Below, piece by piece: positions 29,177 through 29,323 of a stretch of 29,323 bases of DNA (its first letter is position 1; each line of letters starts with the position of its first letter). Both the position numbers and the translations under genes were made by a program. The notes beneath the pieces were generated by a model. The model was not told the DNA's origin and searched no databases. It was given only the letters and a program-made list of their open reading frames with translations. The stretch lies in the NCBI GenBank assembly GCA_045615505.1, contig JAZLEZ010000015.1, positions 1 to 29,323 of the forward strand. Reading direction: 5' to 3'. This DNA is from JAZLEZ01 sp045615505. Lineage in GTDB: Bacteria; Spirochaetota; Spirochaetia; Sphaerochaetales; Sphaerochaetaceae.

Positions 29177-29323
29177 TTATCCAAACAGGACAAGCGGGCG
29201 CACGCCATAAGAGTACGACGCGTTGGTGCCATAGGCATAGCCATTGTAGTAGACAAGAGCGAAGGAGGTCGAATAGACCACTGCACGAAGCCACCAGTAG
29301 TAGCGAGAGGTAGAACCCTTGCC
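29177..29323 (-). CDS. DGR target protein C-terminus (lectin-like domain), 5' partial
   Basis: The last 48 residues of a protein that continues beyond the window; the frame is open from base 29323 to TAA at 29179-29177. It ends with YYWWLRAVV, FALVYYNGYAYG and GVRPLVLFG. The WWLR...NG...GVRP pattern is that of the C-type-lectin-like fold (DUF6273/FGE-related) used by many DGR targets. The variable repeat lies within it and changes 12 residues. In a prophage late operon the target is probably a tail-fibre or receptor-binding protein, which is inference because the N-terminal part is missing. Confidence 0.85.
   Translation of the reverse strand, partial: GKGSTSRYYWWLRAVVYSTSFALVYYNGYAYGTNASYSYGVRPLVLFG
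29196..29309 (-). repeat. DGR variable repeat (VR)
   Basis: A copy of the template repeat offset by 801 bp, 99 of 114 positions identical. All 15 differences are at template A on the minus strand: AAY codons have become TAY (8 codons), TCC, CTT, GGC and ACC, and 2 of 14 Asn codons remain. The 13-bp GC-rich end ATGGCGTGCGCCC is conserved. The homology stops at both ends within a few bases. Confidence 0.96.

Noticed and set aside
1..29323. CRISPR array
   Set aside because: No regularly spaced short direct repeats were seen; the only long repeats are the DGR pair and the MITE ends.

Overview
The window looks like a spirochaete chromosome, most likely a host-associated Treponema. The inference rests on an AT-leaning composition, an oxaloacetate decarboxylase operon in the order gamma-alpha-beta, a GTP-type PEP carboxykinase, a Mrp ATPase, and lipoproteins with loose spirochaete-style lipoboxes. 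No rRNA or species marker is present, so the genus is an inference.

Layout. 1-7288 is ordinary chromosome: a transketolase-type E1 beta subunit (cut by the window start), an AlaX editing protein, tRNA-Cys, a coupled mrp-Nudix pair, and oadG-oadA-oadB ending in a good terminator. 7402-13598 (minus strand) is a tightly overlapping four-gene restriction-modification cassette: a short methylase-like protein without a catalytic NPPY, a full Eco57I-like adenine methyltransferase, a YhcG/DUF1016 PD-(D/E)XK protein, and a large GIY-YIG-like/SF2 helicase fusion. 13689-16960 (minus) holds RNase D, dCMP deaminase and pckG; the promoter for the first two appears to lie inside the pckG terminator. A U32-family protein follows at 17053. 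After it comes a 211-bp MITE-like element with perfect 18-bp terminal inverted repeats and a 4-bp flanking duplication, which supplies or abuts the stop codons of both flanking genes. Two putative surface lipoproteins (minus) and an NhaC-type antiporter with a structured leader complete the chromosomal part.

From about 23239 to the right end the window is a prophage. Its left edge is an intact-looking tRNA promoter followed by only the first 19 nt of a tRNA-Ala gene, then a tyrosine integrase. Two small minus-strand accessory genes come next: a compact MTA/SAH-nucleosidase-like protein and a deoxyribosyltransferase-like protein. A late operon on the minus strand then ends at a strong terminator at 25435-25469. 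Read in its own direction it encodes the target gene of a diversity-generating retroelement (DGR), an Avd-like protein, the template repeat, the reverse transcriptase, two small proteins, a membrane-anchored coiled-coil protein, a holin-like protein, and a pair of almost completely overlapping out-of-frame membrane/coiled-coil ORFs that resemble nested spanin genes.

The strongest direct evidence in the window is the DGR. A 114-bp repeat occurs twice (28395-28508 and 29196-29309) with 15 differences, and every one is at a position that is A in the template on the coding strand. The changes fall in 12 of 14 Asn (AAY) codons at the end of a protein with a WWLR...GVRP C-type-lectin-like domain; 8 of the 12 have become Tyr. 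A 7-bp hairpin just after the variable repeat, an RT with a GIGSQISQ motif and YMDD, and an Avd-like four-helix protein complete a canonical VR-avd-TR-RT cassette.
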